From Moringa oleifera (Eukaryota; Streptophyta; Magnoliopsida; Brassicales; Moringaceae), in the NCBI GenBank assembly GCA_021397835.1, contig JAJFZO010000866.1, positions 751,501 to 815,500 of the forward strand: a stretch of 64,000 bases of DNA, written 5' to 3'. How positions within the stretch are numbered: the stretch's first letter is position 1; the number at the start of each line of letters is the position of its first letter. The translations under genes were made by a program, and so were the position numbers. This document shows, in pieces, positions 11,540 to 23,482 of the stretch. Under the pieces are notes generated by a model. That model saw nothing but the letters and a program-made list of their open reading frames with translations. It ran no database searches and was not told the DNA's origin.

Positions 11540-13900
11540 ATGTGTAAAAGCATCAGACGCTTTTCTAGCTTACTTGGAGCAGCAATCTTTGTAGCCATGT
11601 GAGATGGGTTCTCATCTATTTCCCTGACAAAATGGTATTTGACATCAACTTGCTTTGACCTCTCATGATAAACTGGATTCTTGCACAGGTGTATGGCTAA
11701 CTAAGAGTCACTAAACACTATCATATTTGCAGAACAAGACATTTACTCTTCAATTAAACCATAAAGCCAACTAGCCTCCTTCAATCCCTCAATGGTAGCT
11801 ATATATTCCACTTTCATGCTTGATAAAATTATCACTGACTGTAATCGAGCCTTCCAACTGATGCAACAATCATTAAACAAGAGCACATATGCAGATAGAG
11901 ATCTTTTCTTATCTTTATCACTAACATAATCGGAGCCACAAAGCCTACCAGCCCTTCTTTTTTTCATAGATTAGTCCATGGTCAGCAATCACGTATCTGT
12001 GTACCCATTTAACTGCTAGCTAGCCAATGTTCTTTGGCCGGATTTGCCGTAGACCTGCCTAACTACATACCATACCCCAAATTAAGGAACCTACTGCATT
12101 AGGGTAAGGTATACTGGCCGTTCGGTCCTCTTCTTCTTTTGTATTTGGGCAACACTTAGCTGAGAATTTAAAGTGACGCCGCACACTGCCCACCATCCTC
12201 CCCCCCACTCCCAACAAGAAATGTTGACCTCTTAGCCTGATCCATCTTGAATTTGGCCAACAATTTCTGCAGGTAATGCCTCCAAGTTTATTTCAACCAA
12301 TGCTTAGCTTTGGCCCTCTTTATGCTGATTCCGAGTATCTTCTTTGCCCCTCTCAAATCTTTTATATCAAATTCATGGCTCAACATCAATATCATCTATA
12401 TAAAGCAAAAGTATCGCAACTTTATCATTTTCTACTGACTTAAAGTAGAGACAAGGATCATATTTGCTTATTTCAAAACCTTGCTGAAGAACATGAGTGC
12501 AAACCTCTTATACCATTGCCTTCGTGACTGTGTCAAACCATAGAGAAACCTTTTAAGCCAAAAAAAGAAAAAAGAAAAAAAAGCCTTAATGCTCCCTTCC
12601 TTTAAGTTGAAACTCTTTGTTTCATGTAAATGGTTCCATCAAGCTTGCCATGAAGGAATGTAGTCTTGACATTCCATTGCTCCAATTTTCATCCCTCTGA
12701 AGCAACATTGGCAAGTACTAGCCTTATGATTTTATACTTAACCACAGGAAAGAAAATCTTATTATAATTTATCCCAATCACTTGGGTAAACCCTTTGGCC
12801 ATTAACTTAACTCTAGACAACCAACCTCTTCCAAGAGTTTTAAGCCCTATTGCCTTCGATAGAATTTTTATTTACCTGATATTCTGCTGTCACAACTGCT
12901 TTGCCCTCGAATCCTTTGGCTAATCCAGCTGTGAAGAGCATATGTTGCTCTCTCCATCGAGATTCAGTTTATCTTCTCTGCTACGTCATTCTGCTGTGGA
13001 GTAGCCTCTAATGACTTGTGCCTTAACACTCCAGCTTTCTCGCAAAACTGATCATAGTTTTTGCATTACAAAAGTTAAGCCCATTGTTTTGTCCTTAAGG
13101 CTTTTAGCTTATTACCAGCTGAACTCTCCACGAATGCTTTCCATTGTTTGGATCTCAAGAAGCAGCATCCTTGCTTTTTTAAGCATATATACAACTAATA
13201 GATAGGAAATAAGTACAGCCTCCTAGTATTGGCACTCTTTCAGGTCCCAAAAAATTAGCATGTGAAGGTTGTCCAACATTTCTTTAGACTTGTGCATTGC
13301 TTTGCTGGAAAATTTGTTCTTATTTTGCTTCCTCAATGTTCACAGAAACCAAGTCCACTTCTTAGAATCCCTTAGCAAATCTTGTTTACTGAGCTCCTCT
13401 AGGCCTGTCTCACTTCCATGCCCCATTCTCTTATGCCAGAGTTGAGCAGCCTTTTGTTATCCTCCTAGACGTTTTGTTTCTGAGATGTTTGATACATTTC
13501 TGTCTTCGAAGGAATCTCATGCCACAACAACATGCATCTCCATTCCGTGGTCTGCTGTTAGTCACCTTGCTTCCTTTTTAACTCGATCCTTGCGAAATGT
13601 TCCGACGTGGCCAATCTTTCCACAGTAATAACACTCGCGGGAAGAGTTCCTGAACTTGGATCTCTTCGATCCTTTTTCCTTTCTATTACTTCCCCTTGCT
13701 ACTATCTCTAACTCCAGGAGCTTCAACTGATCAGCCTCTTTTCTGGTCTACCTCTAGCTTGCAGACCTTCAACCTCAGCCTCCTTATGCCCAGTTTTGAT
13801 TTTGAATTCTTTAGCATCTGAGAGCATGTCCCTGATCTCATGCTTAAATTAAAATATTGACAGAGGTTTCATAGGACCTTGGTAACAAGTGCACTACAAC
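11540..13900 (-). mobile_element. Decayed Ty1/copia retrotransposon fragment
   Basis: On the minus strand a copia order can be followed through many stops and shifts. A gag zinc knuckle CYYCGKIGHVGTF (about 13660-13600) has lost its last Cys. GAG-pre-integrase follows (LWHKRMGHGSETGLEELSKQ, about 13445-13385), then reverse-transcriptase remnants (about 12900-12290) and RNase H (11967-11743; GSDYVSDKDKKRSLSAYV and KVEYIATIEGLKEASWL). I found no LTR pair or target duplication, so the ends are approximate. It is a different copia lineage from the element at 2666-7137, judged by its RNase H and knuckle. Confidence 0.8.
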
Positions 13901-15389
13901 AAAAGCTTTAATCCGAATTTGTTATTGTATTTATATATGTTTTGAGTACGTTAAATATTCATTTATTTACTTGTTTAATATAATCAAATTTTAAAGTAAA
14001 TTAATAAATATTAAATAAACAAAAATTTTAGAGTTTTTTATTAATTAAAAAAATAATTTAAAATTTAATAATAAATTTTTACTATCTAATAAATTTGAAA
14101 ATCCAATATAACGAATTCAAATTGAAGTCAATATAATTAAATTTAAAATAAAAAATTTAATATATTAATATAAATAACATAATAACAAATAATTAAATTC
14201 TAAACTTGAATTCGATACGATTTTAAATTCAAATTAATCTAAATCCATTTTATTAAAATTTTATCTTATTTATATAAACTCAATTCATTGTCACCTCCAA
14301 CAGTACTGATATGCTTTAAGCATGCAACAAAATCAAACAAATAATCAGCAATCCAAGAAACATACAGAAGTGGTTTGTCACAAATTATGCCTACATTCAC
14401 CGCTGGCTGATCTGAGCAATCAAAGAGACCAACATATATCTCAATTAATTTGAATTTAGGTGGGATTTTAGAGAGTAAGATCGAGAGCCGATTTTGATTA
14501 CCACAAACTGAATCAAAATATTGTTTATCATAATTTTAGTTTTAAACCAAACTTTAAATTGAATTAATTAAGGTTGGATTGATTCATTTTATAAACAGTA
14601 ACTTAAAAGTATGGTTTTGATTCAAATTTTTAATTAAAATATAAATTAAAAAATTCAAAATTCTATTGTTTATTTAATTAATATTATTATTTTATAATTT
14701 TTATTCTATAATAAAAATCAAATATATAATTAAATGTGTTTTAATCGATAATTATTTGATTAAATATATCTTTTTTATTTTTGAAAATTTTAAAAAATTT
14801 AAATACATTTTGAATCATATATTGAATCCAACAGAAATTGAACTCCAAGTCGTTTTTGCATTAAATTTAAAGTATCAAAATCTAGTGGTTGAAATTTTAT
14901 TTTTTTTTTAAATTTTAACACATAATTTAAGATCGAACCTAACTGAGATCGTTAGGCGAACGAAGACTGTGCTAACTATTGAATACAATGTCCCACCCAA
15001 AACAACTTTAAAAAATATTTAAAATATATATATTTTTCAAAGATTAATTATAAACCAAGACGTTCCCATATGTAGAATCCAAAAATTAAAAAATTTACAT
15101 AAAAATTCATTCAATAAAATTAATGAAAGAAAAAAGTAAAACAGAACTATCAAAAAGAGATGATTAAATAAAATATACAGACAATCCTTATGGATTAATT
15201 AAGCTGCTCATCATACAATTTTCTTTTCAATTACTATGAGTAACAATCTCACATTAATTTGTTTTAATTTCGAGGTAACAAACCCATTCGATTGTGGAAG
15301 AAAACAACTTAATCTTGTTTATTATTTATTTATTGATTTTTTATATATATTAAAAATATTTTTAATTATGGTAATATTTTATGATATTT
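13901..15389. other. Very AT-rich intergenic DNA
   Basis: Simple AT-rich sequence with long A/T runs and no supported gene. One SINE-like unit (14898-14998) is embedded here. Confidence 0.5.
14898..14998 (-). mobile_element. Possible tRNA-derived SINE
   Basis: On the minus strand an A-box-like TAGCACAGT (14974-14966) is followed 26 bases later by a B-box-like GGTTCGATC (14939-14931), then by an A-rich tail (about 14910-14898). This is the layout of a short plant SINE with an internal RNA polymerase III promoter. No clear target duplication was found and the unit is short, so a chance match remains possible. Confidence 0.35.
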
Positions 15390-16371
15390 ACACATATGCC
15401 CTTCCTATGTAACTCTCTCCCAAACAGTCAAATCTCCTTAGTAGACCATATCTAACTTTTTTGAGTATGTGAATATAAAATTTTTTTGAAAGTCAACTCT
15501 ACTTTATGTTTTAATTATGTTATTCATAAGTTAAAAGTAATCTCCCACTATGGTAATGTATTTAAGCTTTTCATAACTAAAACAATTAATCTCCAATTAT
15601 GGTAAGATATCTCCGTTCAACATTTGACTAAGAGAGCAACTCTAATTGTGGCATAGCCAATGTTCAACTATGCCAAATTCAACACCCAATTGACATTTCA
15701 TAATTGTAAACTTATTTATGGTATCCAAAAAGCAATTTAATTGGCAATATACCATATATGGCCTATTCTTATCACAATGGACTGACATATATGTATATCT
15801 TGTTGTTTTAATCCTACCTAGTTCTAGATAACATCAAATCAAATTACCGGTTGTATTTTTAATTAATTTGCAAGATACATAGAGACAACTTGACTACCAT
15901 ATGCTTAGACTATGACATTAGAACATATAATATAATATAATATAATCAGCATGATTTGATTAACAAGTAATTTCCTTGAACAAATTTGTCTTAATTATCA
16001 AATAATTTGTGACTTGTGACTATGAACTGCTGTTATACCCACAACCGGTTTTCCTTTGTTTCAGCATTACAAAGGTGACATGCCCGCGCGTGGATACACA
16101 CATGCTTATGTTCAACAATGCAAGCAGTCTCCGGCAAAGCAAAACGCACAACACAAAGATTCCAATTTGGATATTTTAATGTTCTTTTTTTGACTTTCTA
16201 ATGTAATAAATGACAATAAATATGATAATGCCAAAAATGAGAATTGGAACTACTGAATTTCACTATAAATACCGGTAGGATGAGTTGTAAGAAAGTCACA
16301 TAAGCAAGCCACTCCCCCAATTGCTCCTCTCCACCTTGCTCTTCTCTCTAGTCTTAGCTTTTTGTTTGAAA

Positions 16372-17885
16372 ATGAGGATTAGATACAGACGACAACTTTT
16401 TTATGATCCTCCTCCACTTTCAGTGGGCTCATCAACCTTCCCTCCTTCTGACGACACCGCAGACGACGCAACCTCTCGTCTGAAACCTACAACGCTGGAG
16501 GCAAAGGTCGCGAGAGAGTTGCGTATGCTGAAAGCCGGATACATCGGCTGCCCCATTTACACCGGAGAAGGTGTTGTGAATACATATGCTGATATCTGTG
16601 AATCGTCCACCAGGTCTGTCCCTCGCTACATCAACAAAAACAAGGACGGGGATGTAGACAGGCGCTCGGTGGCTGCCCATCGTCGTCCATCTCAACGAAA
16701 GGCATGCTTTTTTTCTTTATATATATATATATATATTTTGGGGTTTCGATCTATTTGTTTGGCTTTTGTTTTTGTTTATTGGGTCTTTCAATAAGCCTTT
16801 AGAGATCTCCTATATATGACCCAGCTCACAAGGGGACACTGATCTCTTCTAGTTTCACGCACAGGCAACTAGAGAAGGAAGTGGCGCCGCAAAAGATCCC
16901 GCCGATAAGGCACCTTATCTCTTTGATAATGATAAAGGGTAATGTTTTATTTTATTAATGAGTTTTTGCATTTGTGACCATCTATATTATTAATCTAATA
17001 TCTTTTACGAATTTCATGATCTACTATCAGCTTGTGACCTCTTGAGAAATTGCTTCATTTAATATTTAATTAAGATAATTTTTACTAATTTAATGATGAA
17101 TTTTCGCTTTTTTTGTGATTATATAGGAGAGAATCGGTTGATAATGATACTTTCATTTCCGGATCACCTTCAGTTGGATACTGTCCTCCTTGGTTTGGTA
17201 CGTACATATAGTTTCTCTTCTCAACAATTTCTTATTTATACTATGTTATATCAATGATGCTTATTAAATAAAAGTAAGATATATCAAATTTAAATGATAA
17301 TTTTGGCACGAAATAATTTACGCGGGAAGACTAATAAATCAACGTCGTTGTTTGATCATGAATATTAATAAAATTATAATAAAATTAAATAATAGTTAGT
17401 AATAAATATTACCATAGATGTTCCGAACTAATTAACATAATAAGATCATTTCATATATATATATGTAGCAATAAGAATTGAATATCGGAAAAGCTTCATT
17501 TATCAATGACTTAAATTCTCAAAACATAGTAATAGCAACATAAATATTTGTAATTTAGGGCATTATATTATTATCTCTATGCAGTGACAACTTATTACAT
17601 AACTGTGGCATATGCACATGCCAACTTATTATTTTTTTGTACTTGAAGAGGTCTTAGTGCATATCTGTGTGTCTGACCTGATGTTGTCCTCCTAGTGTCT
17701 CTGATATATTCTTTGTTGTGCAAGACGAAGCAGATACTCCAAGTTCTTCTGGGAAGGCAAAGAGAAAGCTGGAAGAAGAATTTGTTTGTCCTAAGACTGA
17801 TAACACCGGTGCTGAACCTCAATGGAAGGGATACAGAAGAAGTGCCCGCCTCAGGAAACCAAGAACAGTCACCAGGCAATTATAG
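16372..17885 (+). CDS. Unrecognised four-exon gene, left copy (about 222 aa predicted)
   Basis: I do not recognise this protein. Modelled exons are 16372-16701, 16865-16938, 17127-17201 and 17696-17885, giving 669 coding bases in one frame. The protein starts MRIRYRRQ and has a Pro/Ser/Asp-rich N-terminal region, KVARELRMLKAGYIGCPIY (about 45-63) and a basic stretch around residue 100. An acidic middle follows (EADTPSSSG, KLEEEFVCP), then a basic tail RRSARLRKPR that could be a nuclear localisation signal. No signal peptide or membrane segment is seen. Exon 1 ends in a GC rather than GT donor (AAAG|GCATGC). If intron 1 is retained, the frame stops at 16794. The start is the first ATG after a CT-rich leader. 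The related copy at 23483 keeps the same exon pattern, which supports a real gene, but the exon 3 donor choice is uncertain. Confidence 0.5.
16714..16736. repeat. (TA)n microsatellite in intron 1 of the left small gene
   Basis: A short TA run directly downstream of the GC donor; the right copy has a shorter, interrupted TA-rich tract at the same place. Confidence 0.8.
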
Positions 17886-17963
17886 GAGTACCAGACAGAT
17901 TGACTGAATGTGGACGGAAGAAGAAATCTTTTTAGTGGATAATATATATCTAGGGAAGTTCTC

Positions 17964-17970
17964 TATATAA
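17964..17970 (+). promoter_or_regulatory. Conserved TATA-like element upstream of the dead lectin kinase
   Basis: TATATAA in CTCTATATAAACTTT, matched at the equivalent place in the right unit (25099-25108). It lies about 350 bp before the former start codon, so a leader of that order would be needed. Weak support. Confidence 0.3.
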
Positions 17971-18321
17971 ACTTTTTTGAGGAACTTTAATTTATCTGTT
18001 TAATCAGGGGACATTTTACTTCATTTCCATGTTCCCTGTTCTATTCCTTGTTTGATATCCATTAGTATAAGTCTCAAAAGGACTCACCATGAAGACTGAA
18101 ATTCAAGGTGCGGAGAAAACCTAATTGCTTGCAGCTGTATTCCATTAATTGAGTTTGGGTTGTCTTTACTCAGTCTTTGCTCTTTATGTACTGTGGAGGT
18201 TGAAGGGTTTAAGTCTTTTCTCTCTAGGATCCACCGAGAGGCGACTAGGGCGGACTTAAACTCCATTAATTCTTCCCTTTTGTATCTGGTAGGTTCATTT
18301 CATGGAATTTTGTGAACCCAA

Positions 18322-19440
18322 ATGATTGTAGCAATGAAATCCGTTCTGGTTCATCTTCTCTGTGTCATCCTGTTTTTGCTACCACTTTCCAGTGTTGCTC
18401 AAACTGAAACTAATGCAACAGTAGAAGCTTCTCTTTCTGCAACTGGAAACTCCTAATGGGTTTCTCCTTCTGCGGATTGCGCCTTTGGTTTTTCACAACT
18501 CAAAGGAGATAAAAATCTCTTTTTTTGCTTGGTATATGGTATCATAAGATGCCAGAGAGAACAATAGTTTGGTATGCAAACGAACACAAACCCGCACCAT
18601 GGGATTCCAAGATAGATCTAACAGCCGACCACAGTCTTATGCTCGGTAGTCCGGAAGGCCAAGAGATGTGGAGATCTGAGACGATTGTTGGTGTTGTTGC
18701 CTTTGGGGCTATGAACGATAACTGCAACTTTGTGCGTCAAGATAAAGCTTCTCTTAATCTGTAGGAGAGTTTCAAAAATCCTGCTGATACAATGTTGCCC
18801 TCACAGAGACTTGCAAGAAGAGTGGCCCTTTCTTCTCGGATGTCAGCGACTAATCATTCCAAGGGGAGGTTCCAGCTCGAGCTGCAAAGCGATGGCGATC
18901 TTGTGCTTACGACCATAAAGTTGCCAACTGACCCCGCCAATGAACCATATCATAAAAGCAATAATAATCGTGATTCGGATGCTTGAAGTCCTGGTTCACA
19001 AGTGGCATTTAATGAGACGACCTACATGCACAACTTGTCAAGAGGATGACAAAAGAGTCAGCCTGACCAGAGGAGTTGAAGGGTCAGCTAAAGAATGTTA
19101 TCACTGGGTAACTCTCAAATTTGATGGGAGTTCTCACTCAATATTATCCACCCAGGTGGTCAAATGGCAACGAAAGCTGGGCTACGCCATTGGTCCTTGC
19201 CAAATAATCATCGTAAGCAAGTTATTTTGTTTCTACAGGTAGGGGCAGTTGTGTCTGCAACAGCATCTGCAGACTTACCGCAGACCAAGGGCCAATCTGT
19301 GAATGCCCAAGAACGTAGTATTTGTTCGACCCAAATGATCAGAACGGCATCTGTAAGCCAAACTTCACGCTCACCTGTGAAAAAGATGAATGAGGTTCTG
19401 CAGAAGAACTACATATGATTTCGAAGAAATATATGACAAG
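18322..19440 (+). pseudogene. G-type lectin receptor kinase pseudogene, 5' part only
   Basis: Homologous to the first 370 or so codons of the intact gene at 25482 (signal peptide, B-lectin and EGF-like region). The frame from ATG 18322 stops at TAA 18454-18456, where the intact copy reads Ser-Ser-Trp, and again at TAG 18762-18764, where the intact copy has Trp. Later small deletions shift the frame, for example near 18980 and 19130. Homology ends near 19440, so the PAN-like, transmembrane and kinase regions are absent. It cannot encode a receptor. Confidence 0.92.
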
Positions 19441-19964
19441 TTTTCTTTGAAAAGTGAGGACTAGACTCTTAAAACCTAGCTATGGGCTCATGATCAGCAA
19501 GGTGGCCCTCCTCCTCAGAAGACAAGTACTTAAGATGCAACCTCAAGACTGAGTGCAAAATTTCTTCCAAATGAACCAATAATATATATCAAGAGACCTT
19601 CAAGTTGTATCCAGTAGGTGAAGAACCGGAAAAGAAATTCACTAAATGAAATTGCATAATGAGAAAGAAATCAGAAAGAATTGTCAAAATGACATGATTA
19701 AATAAAGCACTTGCAAGCTTCCTGACAGAGCTGTTCATGGTATGATCTCTTTTTGGATTTTCATGAACAATCTTACACGTCCTTCATGCTGAGAAATCAA
19801 TTTTACTCTCTCAAATATCCTAAAAACAAAGACACCCCTTATATGATGAACAATAATACTTAATCCTCTGGCTTATTTGATTATGTGGTTAATCGAGAAA
19901 GACACGATCAGTTTGGTTTCGGAAACTTACTTTGTTGAATTAATTTAAGTCGACGTCCCTCATA

Positions 19965-20105
19965 AACGTGACCAAATCGACTCCCCTTTAAAGCTTATAT
20001 CTCTTTTCAAAACTCACAAATGATTCTAAAAAAGTAGAAGAATCTCTTAGTTGACACTTGCAAACTGAAGATACAAATTTCATGATCTAATAATCTATTA
20101 CTTGG
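19965..20105 (+). repeat. Decayed tandem repeat block, first copy
   Basis: Shares the order of CCTTTAAAG, TTTATC/TTATAT, GAAGATA, ATGATCTAAT and ACTTGGAC with 20838-20975, with many substitutions. Seen by direct comparison. Confidence 0.65.
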
Positions 20106-20837
20106 ACATTACAAAAAAAAAAAAAGATAAATATGATCTTTCATCTACACTTCTTAATGATTCTAATTTGAGAGCAAACTATACTAATATTAATTTGAGT
20201 TGAATTTTTAGCAAATCTCTCAAACTTTGGACTACCAAAGCTGATTTCCTCCCAACATAATAAAGAAATTACAATTCAAATGTGGACACCAACTTAGGTC
20301 TAAAGAGATACGATTATATAATAAACATAGGGAGGCATATATCTCAATCTTGTTTCCTCTTCTTGACATATTGTTTTTGGGATCCGCTAGGTTTTTCTTT
20401 TGAAATGAGGACTTCACTCTCATAACTTGTATTTTTTATACCTTTTCTTCTTCTCCAATAACAATGTAAAAGATGTAACCTCAAGATCCAGGGTACGTGC
20501 ATTTGTCTTCCATAAGAAAAAGGAAATGAAAAATTACTAAGATGACATAACATTAAATAAAAGGCATATATTAGATATTTATTGATCAAGATGCTCACAA
20601 TACGATCTCCATTTGAATTGCCATGAGCAACAAACTAATGTTTGTTTTCCTTCTCGTTGTGAAATGCATTCAATTGTCTATGATGAATGAAAATACTTAA
20701 TCCTCTCGTTGGTTTATTGTTTTCAATTTTGGATATATATTTTACAATATTTATGCATATACTCTCTCATTGAATATTGAATTTTGGTTAACTATAACTG
20801 AAACATGTACGCCGTACCGGATTAGGGTATCATGGAA

Positions 20838-20975
20838 GTATGATCAAATTGACTTTCCTTTAAAGTTTATCATTTCATAATTTTGCAATCGATATTAAAA
20901 AAATTAGAAAAATCTTTAATTGAATTTGCAAATTAATTGAAGATATGAGTCTCAATGATCTAATTTATAACTTGG
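20838..20975 (+). repeat. Decayed tandem repeat block, second copy
   Basis: Partner of 19965-20105 at a spacing of about 0.87 kb. Confidence 0.65.
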
Positions 20976-22907
20976 ACCGATAAACAAAATGTCATTTAAT
21001 TATTCTTCTTCTTCATTCTTTAAAAGCATGCAAAATACTAATTTAAACATGGTCGAGACTTCATGAGTAGGTATATAAAGTTTCCTTCCACCTTTTAGAT
21101 AACTATTAACTAGATTCCGGTTTTGTTTATCCAATTTAATTCAAAACTCAGTTAGTAGATATTACATCAATAATGGAAAGACTATCATATCAGGATTTAC
21201 TGAGGCCCTTTTACTTTAACAGATATGCCCTTAGGTATACATAATACAAAAATCATACTTGACAAGGGTAAATAATAATTAGCTTAAACAACGTACGGGT
21301 GCTAGCTATAGAGAAGTTGATTGCAAAATTAGAGGGAAAATCGATCACATTAAAATTGTTCTATTTGATATCCAAAAACTACTCAGCAACAATAGGACAA
21401 AGGGGGAATGTTTTGGGTGGAGATAGACCATAGTTGCAATTTAATTAAAAGAACTTGAACTTGAGCTTTACCAGCTTACATAAGATCTGCTTTGGCCCCC
21501 AATGCAAAGAAAGTATATAGATCTCATTGATTTTGAAACTTACAACATTACATATAATATTTGTATTCAATTTTTATAGTCACCTACGAACACCATGCAA
21601 CTTGGATCAAAACAGATATATGCACAATTAATAAGCATATAGAGAAGCCACCAATATCGCCTTGTTTCCTCTTCTTGGTCTTGTTTGTAGACTTCACCAA
21701 GGTTTCCTTTCCAAATGAGGTCTAGGCCTCTCACAACATGCATTTTGATCAACGTTTCCCCGTTCACTAAATGACATAGTAACACAACTTTTAAGATGGT
21801 GCAAATATTTAATCATCTCCTTTGTTTGTTATTTTCTCCATGAAAAAATTTGTTACTTAGTCAATTACTTGCTGTCAAAAATATTTTTAATTTTAGTAAT
21901 ATTCAATGATATATATTTATATATATCATAAAAGTAAAGGTAAGAAAAAACCTGATTAAATCGATCAAATCCAATCCATTGTTGATTTAAAACAATTTGA
22001 TTTGATTTTTTTTGTTTAGTTTGGATTTAATTTTTTTAATTTTAACTATTTATTGGATTATTTCTGTTAAAAAATCATTCAAAATCGAATTGAACTGAAC
22101 AAAATATATGAAAATTTATTAAATATTATTATGTGCTTACCAAGTTATAATGCTTCCAATCCTATGTAATAATAAATAAGCATATATAAGCAAGTAATAA
22201 CCTTGACCTTAATTTTTCCTATTTCTTTTGAAGAATCTCTTCCTCTCTTCATTTGTTGCTTAAGGTATAAGTTTTCTTCTCTTACTTCAACTCAGTTTTC
22301 TTTTTTTTTTTTTTTAAAGAACAATTATTTTTTAATTCATAAGTGTTATCTATTTTTGATAATTAAATATTATGATTAAATCAAACTAAACCGAATTGAA
22401 ATTTATTTGAATCAATTGAAGTTTTTCAATTTAATCAGTTAAATTTGAGTATAATTTTTTAATTAAAAAATAGATCAAAATCAGTTAATTTGACTTTAAT
22501 TCGAATCAAATTGAACCATAACTATTGAAAGTAACTCTCCCAAATAGTCAAATCTGATTAATGCACCACATCTAACTTTTTGTTACGTGAACATCAAACA
22601 TTTTTAGTCAAATCTGATTTTTGTTTTAATTATTCATTTCATAAGTTAAAATAATTAATCTTCCATTATGGTAAGGCATTCAAGCTTCCTTTTTTTTTTT
22701 TTTTTTCCCCCCAATAACTATGACTATCTCCAATTATGGCAAGATATCTTGGTTCAAGATTTGAATAGAAGCAATTAAGCCCCTTGTCTAATTGTGGCAT
22801 GTAATTAATTGTAGCATGTCAGGAGCAATGGTCAAATACCAAATTACCATTTCATAGCTATCAAGAAACTATTTATGGTATCCATAAGCAATTTTTATTG
22901 GCACTAT

Positions 22908-22932
22908 ACCATATATATATATATATATATGG
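22908..22932. repeat. (AT)n microsatellite
   Basis: An uninterrupted AT dinucleotide run about 550 bp upstream of the right small gene. Confidence 0.85.
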
Positions 22933-23482
22933 CCCATTGGAGGCAATGAATTAATCTATATTGGTCCCTAATTAGTTCTGGTAGACAAATTATCTTTGGT
23001 TTCAATTTGCAATATACATAGACAATTTATGTAGAACTTGAATATAATCAACATTATTAGATCATTAAAAAGGAATTTCTTTGAACTTCTCTTAATTATC
23101 AAATAATTTGTGGCTTCTGAGTTTTTTCTAATTTTTTTTAAATAATATCTATGAACTGTTTTATACCCACAACTGGTTTTCCTGGCTTCAGCGTTACCAA
23201 ACCAAGGTGATATGCCCGCAAGTGGATGCATGCATGCTTATATTCATCTCCTGCAATGCAAATTGCACGGACAAAGATTACAATTTGGGTATCTTAATGT
23301 TTTGTTGTCTTTTTAATGTAATAATAATAATAACAATAATAATAATAATGAGAATTGGGTACAATTTCACCATATATAACCATAAGATGAGTTGCAAGAA
23401 AATAACATAAATCAGCTAGGGACTCCCCCAATTGTTCCTCTCTACCTTGCTCTCCTCTCTAGTCTTAGCTTTTCGTTTGAAA

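Larger units (their letters stand above)
15390..19440 (+). repeat. Left copy of a tandemly duplicated two-gene unit
   Basis: Homologous to 22520-26600 at an offset of 7.11-7.16 kb, including about 900 bp of upstream sequence, all exons of the small gene and the first part of the lectin kinase. Homology ends near 19440, inside the kinase gene, so the left unit lacks the transmembrane and kinase parts. Confidence 0.88.
19441..22519. other. Spacer between the duplicated units, with decayed repeated blocks
   Basis: AT-rich, no intact gene. It carries partial repeats: 19965-20105 matches 20838-20975, and a block around 20345-20480 (CTTGTTTCCTCTTCTTG start) recurs at 21655-21790. Parts also resemble the sequence upstream of the small genes (about 15190-15440). 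It looks like the debris of further tandem copies. Confidence 0.6.
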
